Below, one piece after another: positions 16,299 through 24,803 of a stretch of 39,581 nucleotides of DNA. Position 1 is the first letter of the stretch. Every line of letters begins with the position of its first letter. Source of the DNA: Halomonas sp. 707D7 (GTDB taxonomy: Bacteria > Pseudomonadota > Gammaproteobacteria > Pseudomonadales > Halomonadaceae); NCBI RefSeq assembly GCF_024158715.1, contig NZ_JAMZBC010000012.1, forward strand, positions 1-39,581, read 5' to 3'. The notes beneath the pieces are model-generated. The model was not told the origin of the DNA and did not search any database. It saw only the letters and a list, made by a program, of their open reading frames with translations. Both the position numbers and the translations under genes were made by a program.

Positions 16299-16757
16299 CT
16301 AACCCAAGTCGAGAGCCCCTCCGTGCGATTTTTCAGTGATACAGAGTTGATGATCACTGATGACCTCAATGATTCGGCAGCTTTCCACTTTACCACCGGC
16401 ACACTGCGTGACCATCCGTTGAAGCTCCTCACGCAGTATGGACAGTCGTTGAAGGCGGGACTCCACTTTCTTTAGGTGATGCGTGGCGATGGCATCGACT
16501 TCTTGGCAAGGCATATCAGGTTGATCTGACATGGCCAAAAGCTCTCGCACTGACTCCACCGAAAAGCCAAAGTCACGGGCATGACGAATAAAGGTCAAGC
16601 GCCGCACAGCGTCGTCTCCATAGCGGCGCTGCCCCCCACCGGTTCGTGTCGCATCGCGCAACAGCCCAATACGCTCGTAATAGCGAACCGTTTCAGGTTT
16701 GCAATCGGCTCGTCGTGCTAACTCACCAATGCTGATACTTTGGCCGATCATCGACAT
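16299..16757 (-). CDS. MerR-family metal-responsive regulator (CadR/PbrR/ZntR type)
   Basis: A 152-residue regulator that would twist overlong-spacer promoters into an active form when it binds metal. The N-terminal winged HTH is ISIGELARRADCKPETVRYYERIGLL, followed by a dimerisation helix. Metal ligands are likely C84 (DMPC), C119 and C127 (CAGGKVESC), a spacing close to that of Cd/Pb/Zn sensors (CadR, PbrR, ZntR). The ATG at 16757 follows AAGGAG; the frame extends upstream to 16865 but that region is the divergent promoter. It is divergent from the P-type ATPase gene, and the shared spacer contains its probable operator. A near copy of the operator precedes the CDF gene. Which metal it senses cannot be fixed by eye. 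Confidence 0.9.
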   Translation of the reverse strand: MSMIGQSISIGELARRADCKPETVRYYERIGLLRDATRTGGGQRRYGDDAVRRLTFIRHARDFGFSVESVRELLAMSDQPDMPCQEVDAIATHHLKKVESRLQRLSILREELQRMVTQCAGGKVESCRIIEVISDHQLCITEKSHGGALDLG

Positions 16758-16779
16758 GGTAAAACTCCTTAGGCAGGGC

Positions 16780-16810
16780 TTGAAGCTGTAGTTGCTACAA
16801 GGTTTACACT
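16780..16810 (+). promoter_or_regulatory. MerR-type promoter/operator for P-type ATPase gene
   Basis: A -35 TTGAAG and a -10 TACACT are separated by 19 bp, with the dyad TGTAG-TTG-CTACA inside the spacer. This is the classic arrangement of MerR/CadR/PbrR targets. It lies between the divergent regulator gene and the ATPase ATG at 16844. Confidence 0.85.
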
Positions 16811-16843
16811 TAAAAACCATAGCCCATTGGCAGGAGAGGCACC

Positions 16844-19030
16844 ATGAAAACATCAACGCCGACAACAGCGCCTACCACCTTGACGCTGCGTGTTGAAGGC
16901 ATGGACTGCGGCGGTTGTGAGCGCAAGGTTGTATCGGCGCTAGAGCGACTGGAAGGCATTGAGGAAGTCACGGCAAGCTCGGTCACGGGATCAGTGAAGA
17001 TTCACCACCACGATCACGGGGCCCCCTCGCGAAAGACCATTGAGGGCATCCTGAACGAACTAGGCTATCAAGTGGCTTCCCATGATGGCCAAACACGCGC
17101 ACCTGGTGCTTCATCCTCTTGGTGGCAAACCGCTAAAGGGCGCTTGGTCATTATCACAGGCAATTTGCTGATCGTAGCCTTCGCGCTTCGTTTAGCATGG
17201 CCTGCGCTGGGTAATATGCCTTTCATTTTGGCCACGCTAGTCGGCTTAATACCCATTGCGCAGAGTGCCTGGGGCGCCCTCAAAATGCGCAATCCCTTTA
17301 CCATAGAGATGCTGATGTGCATCGCTGCGCTTGGCGCATTGGCCATCAATGCTGCCGCTGAAGCTGCGATGGTCGTGTTCTTGTTCGCCGTAGGTGAGCT
17401 ACTCGAAGGGGTAGCTGCTTCACGAGCGCGCCGCAGTATCTCAGCCTTGGCAAATTTAACACCCTCAACGGCGAGGCTGATGGACAATGGCCATCTGCGT
17501 GACGTCTCGGCGGAGTCACTTAAACCCGGGCAGCGTGTGCTGGTGCGGCCCGGTGATCGCGTACCCTGCGATGGACGCATCCTGGTGGGCACCTCCGACA
17601 TTGACGAGTCGCCGGTAAACGGCGAGTCCATACCCCGTTCGCGAGCGCCTGGTGATGACATTTTTGCTGGCACAGTGAATCTTGATGCCGCCCTGGAGGT
17701 GGAGGTAACACGAGGCGCTGATGACAATACGATCGCACGCGTTATTCGTCTGGTTGAAGAAGCACAGGCCGCCAAGGCACCGATAGCACGCTTTATTGAT
17801 CGTTTTGCGTATTACTATATGCCCGCCGTCGTCTTACTCGCCCTACTGATGGCGATAGTGCCACCGCTGGTATCGACCATGGCATGGTCGGAGTCGATTT
17901 ACCGTGCGTTAGCATTGCTGTTAATCGCATGCCCCTGCGCGTTAGTCATTTCCACCCCAGCCGCCATCGCCGCCGGTCTCTCGGCGGGAGCTCGGCGCGG
18001 ACTACTGATCAAAGGGGGAGCCGTTCTTGAACAGTTAGGTAAGCTTCGCTTGGTGGCATTAGATAAAACGGGCACCCTCACTGCGGGTACCCCAAGAGTC
18101 ACAGATGTGGAGTCTTGGATTGCTGAGGAAGACGATAACAGCGTATTGCGGCTCGCCGCCGCAATAGAGCGGGATTCCAGTCACCCTATCGCCACGGCTA
18201 TCGTTGAGCATGCCCGACAGTCGGGCATCAACCTCCCCACCGTCACCGGCGGCCGCGCTCTGGCGGGGCGCGGTGTTTCCGGCCAGGTGGAGGGTCGCGA
18301 GCTGAGCTTAATGACGCCTCGTCACCTTCACGAGAAAGTCATCCTTGAGGAAAGTCTCAGTGCTCGGATTGTCGCGTTAGAAGAAGCCGGTAAGAGCCTC
18401 GCTCTCCTCGTCGAAGGCGAGCGTTTACTGGGCTTGATCGCGGTTCGCGATGAGCCACGCGAAGATGCCATTGAAGGCCTAGCGGCGCTATCCCGTTTGG
18501 GCGTACAGGCGGTCATGCTCAGCGGTGATAATGCCCGCACCGTCGCTGCCACGGGGGGTCGCTTAGGCATTGAAGCGTACGGCGAACTAATGCCTGAAGA
18601 CAAGGCAGCGTATGTTCGAGACTGGCAAGCGGCTGGCCGTGGCCCCATCGGTAAAGTAGGCGATGGCATCAACGATGCACCGGCACTCGCGGCAGCCGAT
18701 GTGGGTATCGCGATGGGGGGCGGCACGGATGTGGCGTTGGAAACCGCCGATGCAGCCTTGCTCAAGAACCGCGTTACCGGCATCGCTGAGCTGATAGACC
18801 TCTCTCGTGCCACACTGCGCAATGTGAAAACCAACGTTGTTCTCGCCCTTGGCTTAAAAGCCATTTTCCTAGTTACAACGGCGCTGGGTATTACCGGCAT
18901 GTGGATTGCGGTGATGGCCGATACCGGTGCTACCGTCCTGGTGACGTTGAACGCCATGCGACTGCTGGGTTACCGCTTTTCGCCCAGTACCGCAATGACA
19001 GGCCTGTCACAAGGAAAAACAACGTCATGA
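16844..19030 (+). CDS. Zn/Cd/Pb-exporting P1B-type ATPase (CadA/ZntA/PbrA type)
   Basis: A 728-residue metal-exporting ATPase. An N-terminal heavy-metal-associated domain carries GMDCGGC (C22, C25), followed by a short HHHDHG stretch. The actuator motif, transmembrane CPC (C363, C365; IACPCALVIST), phosphorylation site D407 in DKTGTLT, SSHPIA histidine motif and hinge GDGINDAPALAAADVGIAMG are all present. CPC with this C-terminal helix set is typical of Zn2+/Cd2+/Pb2+ pumps rather than copper pumps. The ATG at 16844 follows CAGGAGAGG. Its stop overlaps the start of lspA (ATGA). The gene is preceded by a MerR-type promoter and a divergent regulator. Linkage of a P-type ATPase to lspA recalls the pbr lead-resistance operon, where PbrC is an LspA homologue. 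Confidence 0.95.
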   Translation: MKTSTPTTAPTTLTLRVEGMDCGGCERKVVSALERLEGIEEVTASSVTGSVKIHHHDHGAPSRKTIEGILNELGYQVASHDGQTRAPGASSSWWQTAKGRLVIITGNLLIVAFALRLAWPALGNMPFILATLVGLIPIAQSAWGALKMRNPFTIEMLMCIAALGALAINAAAEAAMVVFLFAVGELLEGVAASRARRSISALANLTPSTARLMDNGHLRDVSAESLKPGQRVLVRPGDRVPCDGRILVGTSDIDESPVNGESIPRSRAPGDDIFAGTVNLDAALEVEVTRGADDNTIARVIRLVEEAQAAKAPIARFIDRFAYYYMPAVVLLALLMAIVPPLVSTMAWSESIYRALALLLIACPCALVISTPAAIAAGLSAGARRGLLIKGGAVLEQLGKLRLVALDKTGTLTAGTPRVTDVESWIAEEDDNSVLRLAAAIERDSSHPIATAIVEHARQSGINLPTVTGGRALAGRGVSGQVEGRELSLMTPRHLHEKVILEESLSARIVALEEAGKSLALLVEGERLLGLIAVRDEPREDAIEGLAALSRLGVQAVMLSGDNARTVAATGGRLGIEAYGELMPEDKAAYVRDWQAAGRGPIGKVGDGINDAPALAAADVGIAMGGGTDVALETADAALLKNRVTGIAELIDLSRATLRNVKTNVVLALGLKAIFLVTTALGITGMWIAVMADTGATVLVTLNAMRLLGYRFSPSTAMTGLSQGKTTS

Positions 19031-19530
19031 GAACAGCGCCAAACGATAGCCCTTCACGACGTTGGCCATGGTTCACATTTGCTTGCGTATTGGCTCTAGC
19101 CGATCAACTGGTCAAAGAAATCGTGCACGCCCAGATGTCGTTTGGCCAAGTCATTCCGCTAACGCCGTTTTTTAACTGGGTTTATACCGGGAACACAGGA
19201 GCCGCTTTCAGCTTTCTCGCAGAAGCAGGGGGTTGGCAGCGCTACCTCTTTCTTGGTTTAGCGTTGGTGGTGGTCGTCGTATTGGTTGTGCAGCTATGCA
19301 AACCCCTGTCGCGCTTGGAGGCCTGTGCGTACAGCCTGATTCTTGGCGGCGCGCTCGGTAATACTGTTGATCGCTTAGCGCGAGGGTACGTCGTCGACTA
19401 TCTGGACATTTACTGGGGCGAATGGCATTGGCCCGCCTTTAACATGGCCGATATCGCTCTGTTTGCAGGTGTATTGATGTTCGCAGTGGCGTTATGGCGT
19501 GAAAGTCCTGCTTTTAAGCGCTCTGAGTAA
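19027..19530 (+). CDS. lspA: Lipoprotein signal peptidase II LspA
   Basis: A 167-residue inner-membrane aspartyl protease that cleaves the signal peptide of diacylated prolipoproteins. Four hydrophobic helices are visible. Family motifs are NTGAAFSFL, LGGALGNTVDR, YVVDYLD and FNMADIAL; the probable catalytic dyad is D124 and D142. The start ATG overlaps the ATPase stop codon (ATGA), so it is translated with the metal pump. LspA homologues accompany metal ATPases in lead/cadmium resistance operons (pbrABC type). Here it is followed by lnt, so two consecutive steps of lipoprotein maturation travel together. The host presumably has its own chromosomal lspA. Confidence 0.95.
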   Translation: MRTAPNDSPSRRWPWFTFACVLALADQLVKEIVHAQMSFGQVIPLTPFFNWVYTGNTGAAFSFLAEAGGWQRYLFLGLALVVVVVLVVQLCKPLSRLEACAYSLILGGALGNTVDRLARGYVVDYLDIYWGEWHWPAFNMADIALFAGVLMFAVALWRESPAFKRSE

Positions 19531-19534
19531 CGCT

Positions 19535-21067
19535 ATGGATGTGGTCGATAAAGATAAAGAATATACGCTTTTTGCTGGGCGCTCCTCACCAATAGTCGAT
19601 TGCGTTGTAGCGCTCGCCGCTGGGGTAATGACCACCTTGAGTGCCGCCCCCTTTTCCCTATGGTGGCTTGGCCCAGTGGCCGTGGCACTGGTCTATTGGA
19701 AGATACAGTCGCTAACGCCCGCCATGGCCACCCTGCGTGGGTGGTGCTATGGGGTAGGCCTGTTCGGTTCTGGCACATCATGGGTCTTCGTTGCTATTCA
19801 CGATTTCAGTGGCACCGGGGCCTTGGTGGCGATGCTCCTCACCACTCTTTTTGTCAGCGCCCTGGCGCTCTTCTTTGCAATCCCCTTTGGGCTCTATCGG
19901 CGCATCACGGGGCCACGGTTAGCCTGTCTTAGCTTTGCCGGTATGTGGGTGGTGAGCGAATGGCTACGCACCTGGTTGCTCACCGGCTTTCCCTGGTTAT
20001 TGCTGGGCACCTCTCAGGTAGATTCTCCACTAGCCCCATGGGCGCCCGTTGGTGGTGTGTACTTGCTGTCACTCATGACCGCGCTGACAGGTACGTTAGG
20101 GGTAGAGGTACTGCGTCGCCGCTGGGGTTTCCTTGTCCCAATGGCCGCCTTGTGGATCGTTCCATTCCTATTGCCCGCCCAATGGACAACCCCGGCTGGC
20201 AAGCCCATCCGGGTGGCATTGCTGCAAGGGAATCTTGACCAGCGCATTAAGTGGACTGCCCAAGGGCAGCGCGAGGCGATCAGTATCTACACGGCGATGA
20301 CACGGGAGCAAGCAAGGGATATCGATCTCATCGTTTGGCCCGAGGCAGCCCTTCCCATGCTTGAGCAGGAAGCACAGCAAATACTTGAGCAAGTAGCGTC
20401 CGACCTGGGGCCTGACACCGCCTTGTTGACCGGCATTTTGCAACGCGACAGTGAAGGGCGCTCTTATAACAGCGTCATAGGGCTAAATGATGTGCAGGGC
20501 GAATACCAGAAGGCGCACTTGGTGCCCTTTGGCGAGTATTTGCCATTCCAAAGTCTCCTCGCTGGCACCCTTGCTTTTTTCGACTTGCCAGTACCTCGCC
20601 TGACCCCAGGGACAGGCGAACAGGCTCCGTTACACGTGGCTGGAGCCACCATTGGCAATGCCATTTGTTACGAAATCATTTTTGCCGACCATGTCGCCCA
20701 ACAGGCGCGTAATGCCGAGCTGCTATTAACGGTTTCCAACGATACGTGGTTTGGGCGCTCCATTGGCCCACACCAACATCTTCAAATGGCGCGTCTACGT
20801 GCCTTAGAAAATGGTCGTCACCTACTTCGAGCTACCAGTAATGGCGTGACGGCCATCATCGATTCACAAGGCCACGTCACAGCCCGTGCCCCACAGTTTG
20901 AACCGGCCAGTTTAACTGGCGAGGTGACCCCGATGCAGGGCCTAACTCCTTTCACACGCACCGGTAGTGGCCCCGCTTGGATACTCGCTGCGGTGCTGAC
21001 ACTGCTCGGGTTACAACTGAACTTATCTCGATCAAAAAACGACGCATTAGATGAAAAAGGAACCTAG
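19535..21067 (+). CDS. lnt: Apolipoprotein N-acyltransferase Lnt
   Basis: A 510-residue inner-membrane enzyme that N-acylates the lipidated cysteine of lipoproteins, the last maturation step before Lol sorting. The N-terminal ~200 residues hold about six to eight hydrophobic helices. The C-terminal nitrilase-like domain contains the catalytic triad in context: Glu in LIVWPEAALP, Lys in YQKAHLVPFGEYLP, and Cys378 in AICYEIIFAD. Length is close to E. coli Lnt (512). I chose the ATG at 19535, 4 bp after lspA stops; an in-frame GTG at 19499 inside lspA is a weaker option. Finding lnt directly after lspA as transposon cargo is uncommon and suggests self-sufficient lipoprotein processing. Confidence 0.93.
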   Translation: MDVVDKDKEYTLFAGRSSPIVDCVVALAAGVMTTLSAAPFSLWWLGPVAVALVYWKIQSLTPAMATLRGWCYGVGLFGSGTSWVFVAIHDFSGTGALVAMLLTTLFVSALALFFAIPFGLYRRITGPRLACLSFAGMWVVSEWLRTWLLTGFPWLLLGTSQVDSPLAPWAPVGGVYLLSLMTALTGTLGVEVLRRRWGFLVPMAALWIVPFLLPAQWTTPAGKPIRVALLQGNLDQRIKWTAQGQREAISIYTAMTREQARDIDLIVWPEAALPMLEQEAQQILEQVASDLGPDTALLTGILQRDSEGRSYNSVIGLNDVQGEYQKAHLVPFGEYLPFQSLLAGTLAFFDLPVPRLTPGTGEQAPLHVAGATIGNAICYEIIFADHVAQQARNAELLLTVSNDTWFGRSIGPHQHLQMARLRALENGRHLLRATSNGVTAIIDSQGHVTARAPQFEPASLTGEVTPMQGLTPFTRTGSGPAWILAAVLTLLGLQLNLSRSKNDALDEKGT

Positions 21068-21069
21068 CG

Positions 21070-22164
21070 ATGCTCTTGGCAAAGAACGCAGCAATACTTA
21101 AGAGATTCCTCCCATGGCCAATGCAGATCGGCTTCATCGTGAGTGTGATGGTTTCGTTTCTGGCATGGCTCCCTGTCGCCATGGCGGCACAACCTTCCAC
21201 TGCCCAGGAGACGGAATGGCCCAAAGGGCATTACCCGCTACCAGAGGAAGGTAATATTATCGGAGAGGCTGACACCTTTATCGTAAAGGATTACGACGAT
21301 ACCTTGATAGATATTGCCAGGCGTCACAACCTTGGCTATTTGGAGATGATCCGTGCAAACCCAGAGGTTAGCATCTGGGTTCCAGGGGTGGGCACGGAAG
21401 TGACTATTCCGGGACGTTTTATTCTGCCGAATGTGGAGCGTACTGGGATCGTCATCAATATCGCCGAGCTGCGGCTTTACTACTACCCAGATGTCAAAAA
21501 CGGTGAGACACCGCGTGTTGAGACCTATCCTATTGGCATTGGTCGCGAAGGGTTTGATACTCCTCTAGGCGTGACCGAGACCACCATGAACATTAAAAAC
21601 CCCGCGTGGTACCCGCCTGAGTCGGTAAAACGCGAAGCGGAAGCACGCGGTGAAACCGCGCCCAGCGTTGTGCCACCCGGCCCCGATAACCCGCTAGGAG
21701 ACCATGCCATCATCCTAGGCTTCGATGGCTATTTGATTCACGGCACCAACCAGCCCGATGGCATTGGCATGCGCGCAAGCCGAGGTTGTATCCGCATGTT
21801 ACCCAAAGACATCGAATCTATATTTGACCGCATTCCACCCGGCACCCAAGTCAACATCATCAATCAGCCGATCAAGATAGGTTGGGAAGGCGGTCAGCCG
21901 CTGATTCAAGCCTTTCCGCCGCTTGGAGAAGAAGAGCACAGTATGACCGCACTCACAGAGACCATGACACGCCTTAACCAATACAATGTCGATAACGTAA
22001 ACCTCGATTACGAGCAGCTCAGCGATGTCCTGTCACTCTCTAACGGGCTTATAACCCCACTACATCCAAAGCAGGAACAGGAGCCACAGCGCCACAGCCC
22101 AGAAGAGAAGGCTATCAAGGGCATTTATGAAGACCTGGTTTTGACGTCATCTCAACGGTCATGA
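21070..22164 (+). CDS. L,D-transpeptidase (YkuD/ErfK family) with LysM-like domain
   Basis: A 364-residue exported enzyme. The signal peptide runs to about residue 40 (VAMAAQ). A LysM-like segment follows at residues ~70-118 (YDDTLIDIARRHNLGYLEMIRANPEVSIWVPG). The YkuD catalytic domain spans ~125-265, with H224 in IHGTNQPDGIG and the nucleophile C240 in SRGCIRM. Such enzymes make 3-3 crosslinks in peptidoglycan or attach Braun-type lipoproteins to it. The order LysM then YkuD matches the ErfK/YbiS/YcfS group, which includes the lipoprotein-anchoring enzymes. It begins 2 bp after lnt ends, so the three genes lspA-lnt-ldt form one unit behind the metal ATPase. Anchoring of a lipoprotein is an attractive but unproven role. 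Confidence 0.9.
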   Translation: MLLAKNAAILKRFLPWPMQIGFIVSVMVSFLAWLPVAMAAQPSTAQETEWPKGHYPLPEEGNIIGEADTFIVKDYDDTLIDIARRHNLGYLEMIRANPEVSIWVPGVGTEVTIPGRFILPNVERTGIVINIAELRLYYYPDVKNGETPRVETYPIGIGREGFDTPLGVTETTMNIKNPAWYPPESVKREAEARGETAPSVVPPGPDNPLGDHAIILGFDGYLIHGTNQPDGIGMRASRGCIRMLPKDIESIFDRIPPGTQVNIINQPIKIGWEGGQPLIQAFPPLGEEEHSMTALTETMTRLNQYNVDNVNLDYEQLSDVLSLSNGLITPLHPKQEQEPQRHSPEEKAIKGIYEDLVLTSSQRS

Positions 22165-22214
22165 CACGCCTTTTGGCACCCCGTTGAGCCCTGGCATATA
22201 GGTAGAGAGCCATA

Positions 22215-22235
22215 GCCCCGTCCAAACGGCGGGGC
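22215..22235. terminator. Hairpin between cargo operon and transposition operon
   Basis: GCCCCGTC pairs with GGCGGGGC (8 bp, one G-T wobble) around a small CAAAC loop, midway between the convergent L,D-transpeptidase and zinc-ribbon genes. There is no T-run, so it is only a candidate terminator. Confidence 0.4.
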
Positions 22236-22290
22236 GACATTCGCCTACAGAGTCGCGGGGCCCTCCAAGTGACTGCGCGCTATCAGTGTC

Positions 22291-23718
22291 TTAGCACTCA
22301 ATATCCAGAGGCAGCCAGTAGGTAACGCCACCCACTACCACCTGTATCCCGTCTGTCGTCCGCTCTACGGTCTGTTGTCGAAGCATTTTCTGCGTTAATT
22401 TTGTGTCATGGAAATACTCCATGGCAGCAACGATCCATGCCTCCCTCCAGGCCTCTCCTTGATCAGCACACCGGGCCATCGTCATCAGAGTGCGGGCTAG
22501 TGTTTCTTTTCGCCGCTTTCTTGCCCGTTTTACATCCACCCGAGGAGCCAACGTGGTGGCATGTTGGCGATTTAAGAAATTAGTAAACCCCGTCACCGAG
22601 GCTGCTTGTCCAGGCACCGCCTGCAAATAGTTGTCCACATCGCCCTGTTGTGGCAATCGCTGCCCCTCCCGGTCAGTAGCGAGTAGCAATGCGGCTGCCG
22701 CTCTTAGTGCAAGTCGTGCGGAGGTGTGGGACGTTTTGCCCGCCTCTATACGGGTTTCTAATTGCTGCCAATAAGCATGCAGTGCTTTTTCTGATAAAGA
22801 AGCGGACGGCATAGACCTGAGACACGCTTTGATACGTCGTTTCTCTGAGTCGATCTTCTTTGCTTGGTGATCCGGCTCTACCCCTTGCTCTTCATGCAGC
22901 CATCGCATAGGAAGTCTTACACGCCGCAACCCCTCCGCCCCGAAGTGATGAAGCAGCTCCGAATAGCTCGGTATCCGTGACCATGCCTGGTCGACCTCAA
23001 GGAAGAACGAGAAGAAATGATTGATCTTGAGAGCAGCCTTATGCGGCCCTGTGGTACGAATCAGCCATTCACCAAATTCCCCAAAGGCCTCACGTAACGC
23101 TTTGGTGGTGATACCGGCTTGGCCAATGATGATCCGCTTACGACATGTACGCGTCCAATAGCAGGGCTCACAGGCATCGCCTCGACCCGCTGGCATGGGA
23201 TTACCACACGATGGGCAGGCAATTTCCCCTCGCTCATTACAGGCTTTGCACAACACATCCCCGTTGGGTGCCACCACCAATAAGCGATGTCGACGACACG
23301 CAGAACAGGTACCGTGATCAGCCGTCGCACAGCGTGGACACAAGCGATGAGCATGCCCCATACGCGTCACTCGGGTAAGACGTTGAGAGGATTCCCCACA
23401 CTCCTCGCAGGACTCTGGCTCTCTGAAATAGGGAGCGCAGGCGATACAGACAGGGCCGTAGGGAGTGACCTTGCCGATGTTGTAGTCTGAACTGGCTTTT
23501 CCACATCGTGCACACGGTTTGTCGACGTCGCACTGACGACAGACGGCGTCTGGGTCATTCTTAGGCAAACGAGCTAACTCACCACATCGTGGGCATATCC
23601 GCCGCTTAAACTCACGAGCATAGCAAGTTGAGCAGTAACCATGCCCCTTATGGCGTCGCCACAATTTGGAGACTTCTCGACCACACTCATCGCAGTCTAC
23701 CGTTTTGTGTTGCTTCAA
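22291..23718 (-). CDS. Fifth transposition-operon protein with six zinc ribbons
   Basis: About 475 residues. The N-terminal ~190 residues hold twelve CxxC pairs at near-regular spacing (C9/12, 29/32, 42/45, 60/63, 69/72, 91/94, 104/107, 127/130, 138/141, 157/160, 168/171, 183/186), predicting six tandem zinc ribbons. The remainder is mostly helical. A segment near residue 320 (LSEKALHAYWQQLETRIEAGKTSHTSARLALRAAA fragment) resembles the SAM-like core-binding domain of tyrosine recombinases, but no recombinase catalytic motif follows. The start is probably a TTG at 23718 that overlaps the tniQ stop (TTGA); the frame opens further upstream at another TTG (23760). It is the last gene of the tnsA-tnsB-tnsC-tniQ operon, equivalent in position to tniE of Tn6022-type elements. 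A DNA-reading, target-selecting role is inference. Confidence 0.75.
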   Translation of the reverse strand: MKQHKTVDCDECGREVSKLWRRHKGHGYCSTCYAREFKRRICPRCGELARLPKNDPDAVCRQCDVDKPCARCGKASSDYNIGKVTPYGPVCIACAPYFREPESCEECGESSQRLTRVTRMGHAHRLCPRCATADHGTCSACRRHRLLVVAPNGDVLCKACNERGEIACPSCGNPMPAGRGDACEPCYWTRTCRKRIIIGQAGITTKALREAFGEFGEWLIRTTGPHKAALKINHFFSFFLEVDQAWSRIPSYSELLHHFGAEGLRRVRLPMRWLHEEQGVEPDHQAKKIDSEKRRIKACLRSMPSASLSEKALHAYWQQLETRIEAGKTSHTSARLALRAAAALLLATDREGQRLPQQGDVDNYLQAVPGQAASVTGFTNFLNRQHATTLAPRVDVKRARKRRKETLARTLMTMARCADQGEAWREAWIVAAMEYFHDTKLTQKMLRQQTVERTTDGIQVVVGGVTYWLPLDIEC

Positions 23719-24803
23719 GAGGTTGGCTCCGCTTTCATTCTGCGCTTTAAACGCGCCCAAGAGGCTCTAACAGCACGTTCCGATGCAGGGCGATGATCCG
23801 GTTGAACACGGCGGCGATGTGGCCCATGAGGATGATGAGATAATCGTGATAGCATCGGTAACAGTGCAACGGGAGGTGACTTTCGAGGATCAAATAGCGC
23901 GCTCGTTTTCACATTGAACGCGACAAACGTCCTGAACGCCTCCTCAACACCTATGCTCATTAACCGCTCAACCGCCGTCAATAAAGCACTCCGCTCGCTA
24001 ATAGGCAACAGCTCAAACGCCAATCCAGATATAGGCATTCGGTTATTCACGACGGGAATACCTAACGACAGAAGCGCTCCCGCGAGGGGTGACGTAGGCC
24101 GCCGACTGGCGCGCCGCATAACGCCAACCAAGAAGCTCGCCATAGAAAACCAATCCGCGAGTGTGATAGAGGTGTTCCCAAATGCCGCCCTATCCCCTTG
24201 TAAAACACGATCAGCCATCACTTGGAAACTGAACACTTCTGGTAAAGGCGACGTGCATACTGCCTTTCTAAAATCGTCATGGCACCGACTGCACTGAGCT
24301 AAATGTTGATCTTCCGCTGACAGGCGATGGGGCTCTATAGGGGCCTTGCATGCTGGGCACTCATCTATCAGCTGCACCCCATGAAAGCGGCACCCAGTGT
24401 GCCAAGCGAATCGCCAGTGTCGGCGCAAGTAGGGGGTTGAGTCCTCTGCCAAGCACAATGCACATACCTGTTGCCCCCCATGGCGCGTTCGATTTCGGGT
24501 GCCGAGTGCCAACAACCAGGGCCAAGTCCGGGTTTCCGGTAACGAGTAACCGACCACTTTCTCACAATCGTCCCGCATCCCAGCCTTCTGAAACTCAGCG
24601 GAAGAGATCCCCGAGGCATTGACTAATGGGCGCATTCTTACGAGGGGAATTTCCCTGTCAATATCCCTCGTCCATATACGCCATGTTGGCCAAATAGCCC
24701 CGGTGAGCGACAAAGGATCACATCCCTGCCTCAACGCCGCCCGAACGAACCATGAGGAAAGGGACTCCTCAGGCAACAGGGGCACACTCAGCGCCCAGGG
24801 CAT
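23715..24803 (-). CDS. tniQ: TniQ/TnsD-family target-selection protein
   Basis: A 362-residue TniQ protein, shorter than Tn7 TnsD (508) and nearer to Tn5053/Tn6022-type TniQ. The diagnostic start is PLLPEESLSSWFVRAAL (residues 8-24). A zinc-finger region follows, with C114/C117 and C138/H141 (CALC, then WHTGCRFHGVQLI), and a second pair set C149/C152 and C171/C174 (CPAC, CSRC). The C-terminal third is basic. TniQ proteins bind the attachment site and recruit TnsC. The start ATG shares a base with the tnsC stop (TAATG), and the stop overlaps the next gene. Given the insertion in comM, this protein alone or with the zinc-ribbon protein probably recognises comM. Proof would need binding data. 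Confidence 0.9.
   Translation of the reverse strand: MPWALSVPLLPEESLSSWFVRAALRQGCDPLSLTGAIWPTWRIWTRDIDREIPLVRMRPLVNASGISSAEFQKAGMRDDCEKVVGYSLPETRTWPWLLALGTRNRTRHGGQQVCALCLAEDSTPYLRRHWRFAWHTGCRFHGVQLIDECPACKAPIEPHRLSAEDQHLAQCSRCHDDFRKAVCTSPLPEVFSFQVMADRVLQGDRAAFGNTSITLADWFSMASFLVGVMRRASRRPTSPLAGALLSLGIPVVNNRMPISGLAFELLPISERSALLTAVERLMSIGVEEAFRTFVAFNVKTSALFDPRKSPPVALLPMLSRLSHHPHGPHRRRVQPDHRPASERAVRASWARLKRRMKAEPTS

Noticed and set aside
22291-23718. Tyrosine recombinase identity for the zinc-ribbon protein
   Set aside because: The helical part resembles a core-binding domain, but there is no R...HxxR...Y catalytic set, so it should not be called an integrase.
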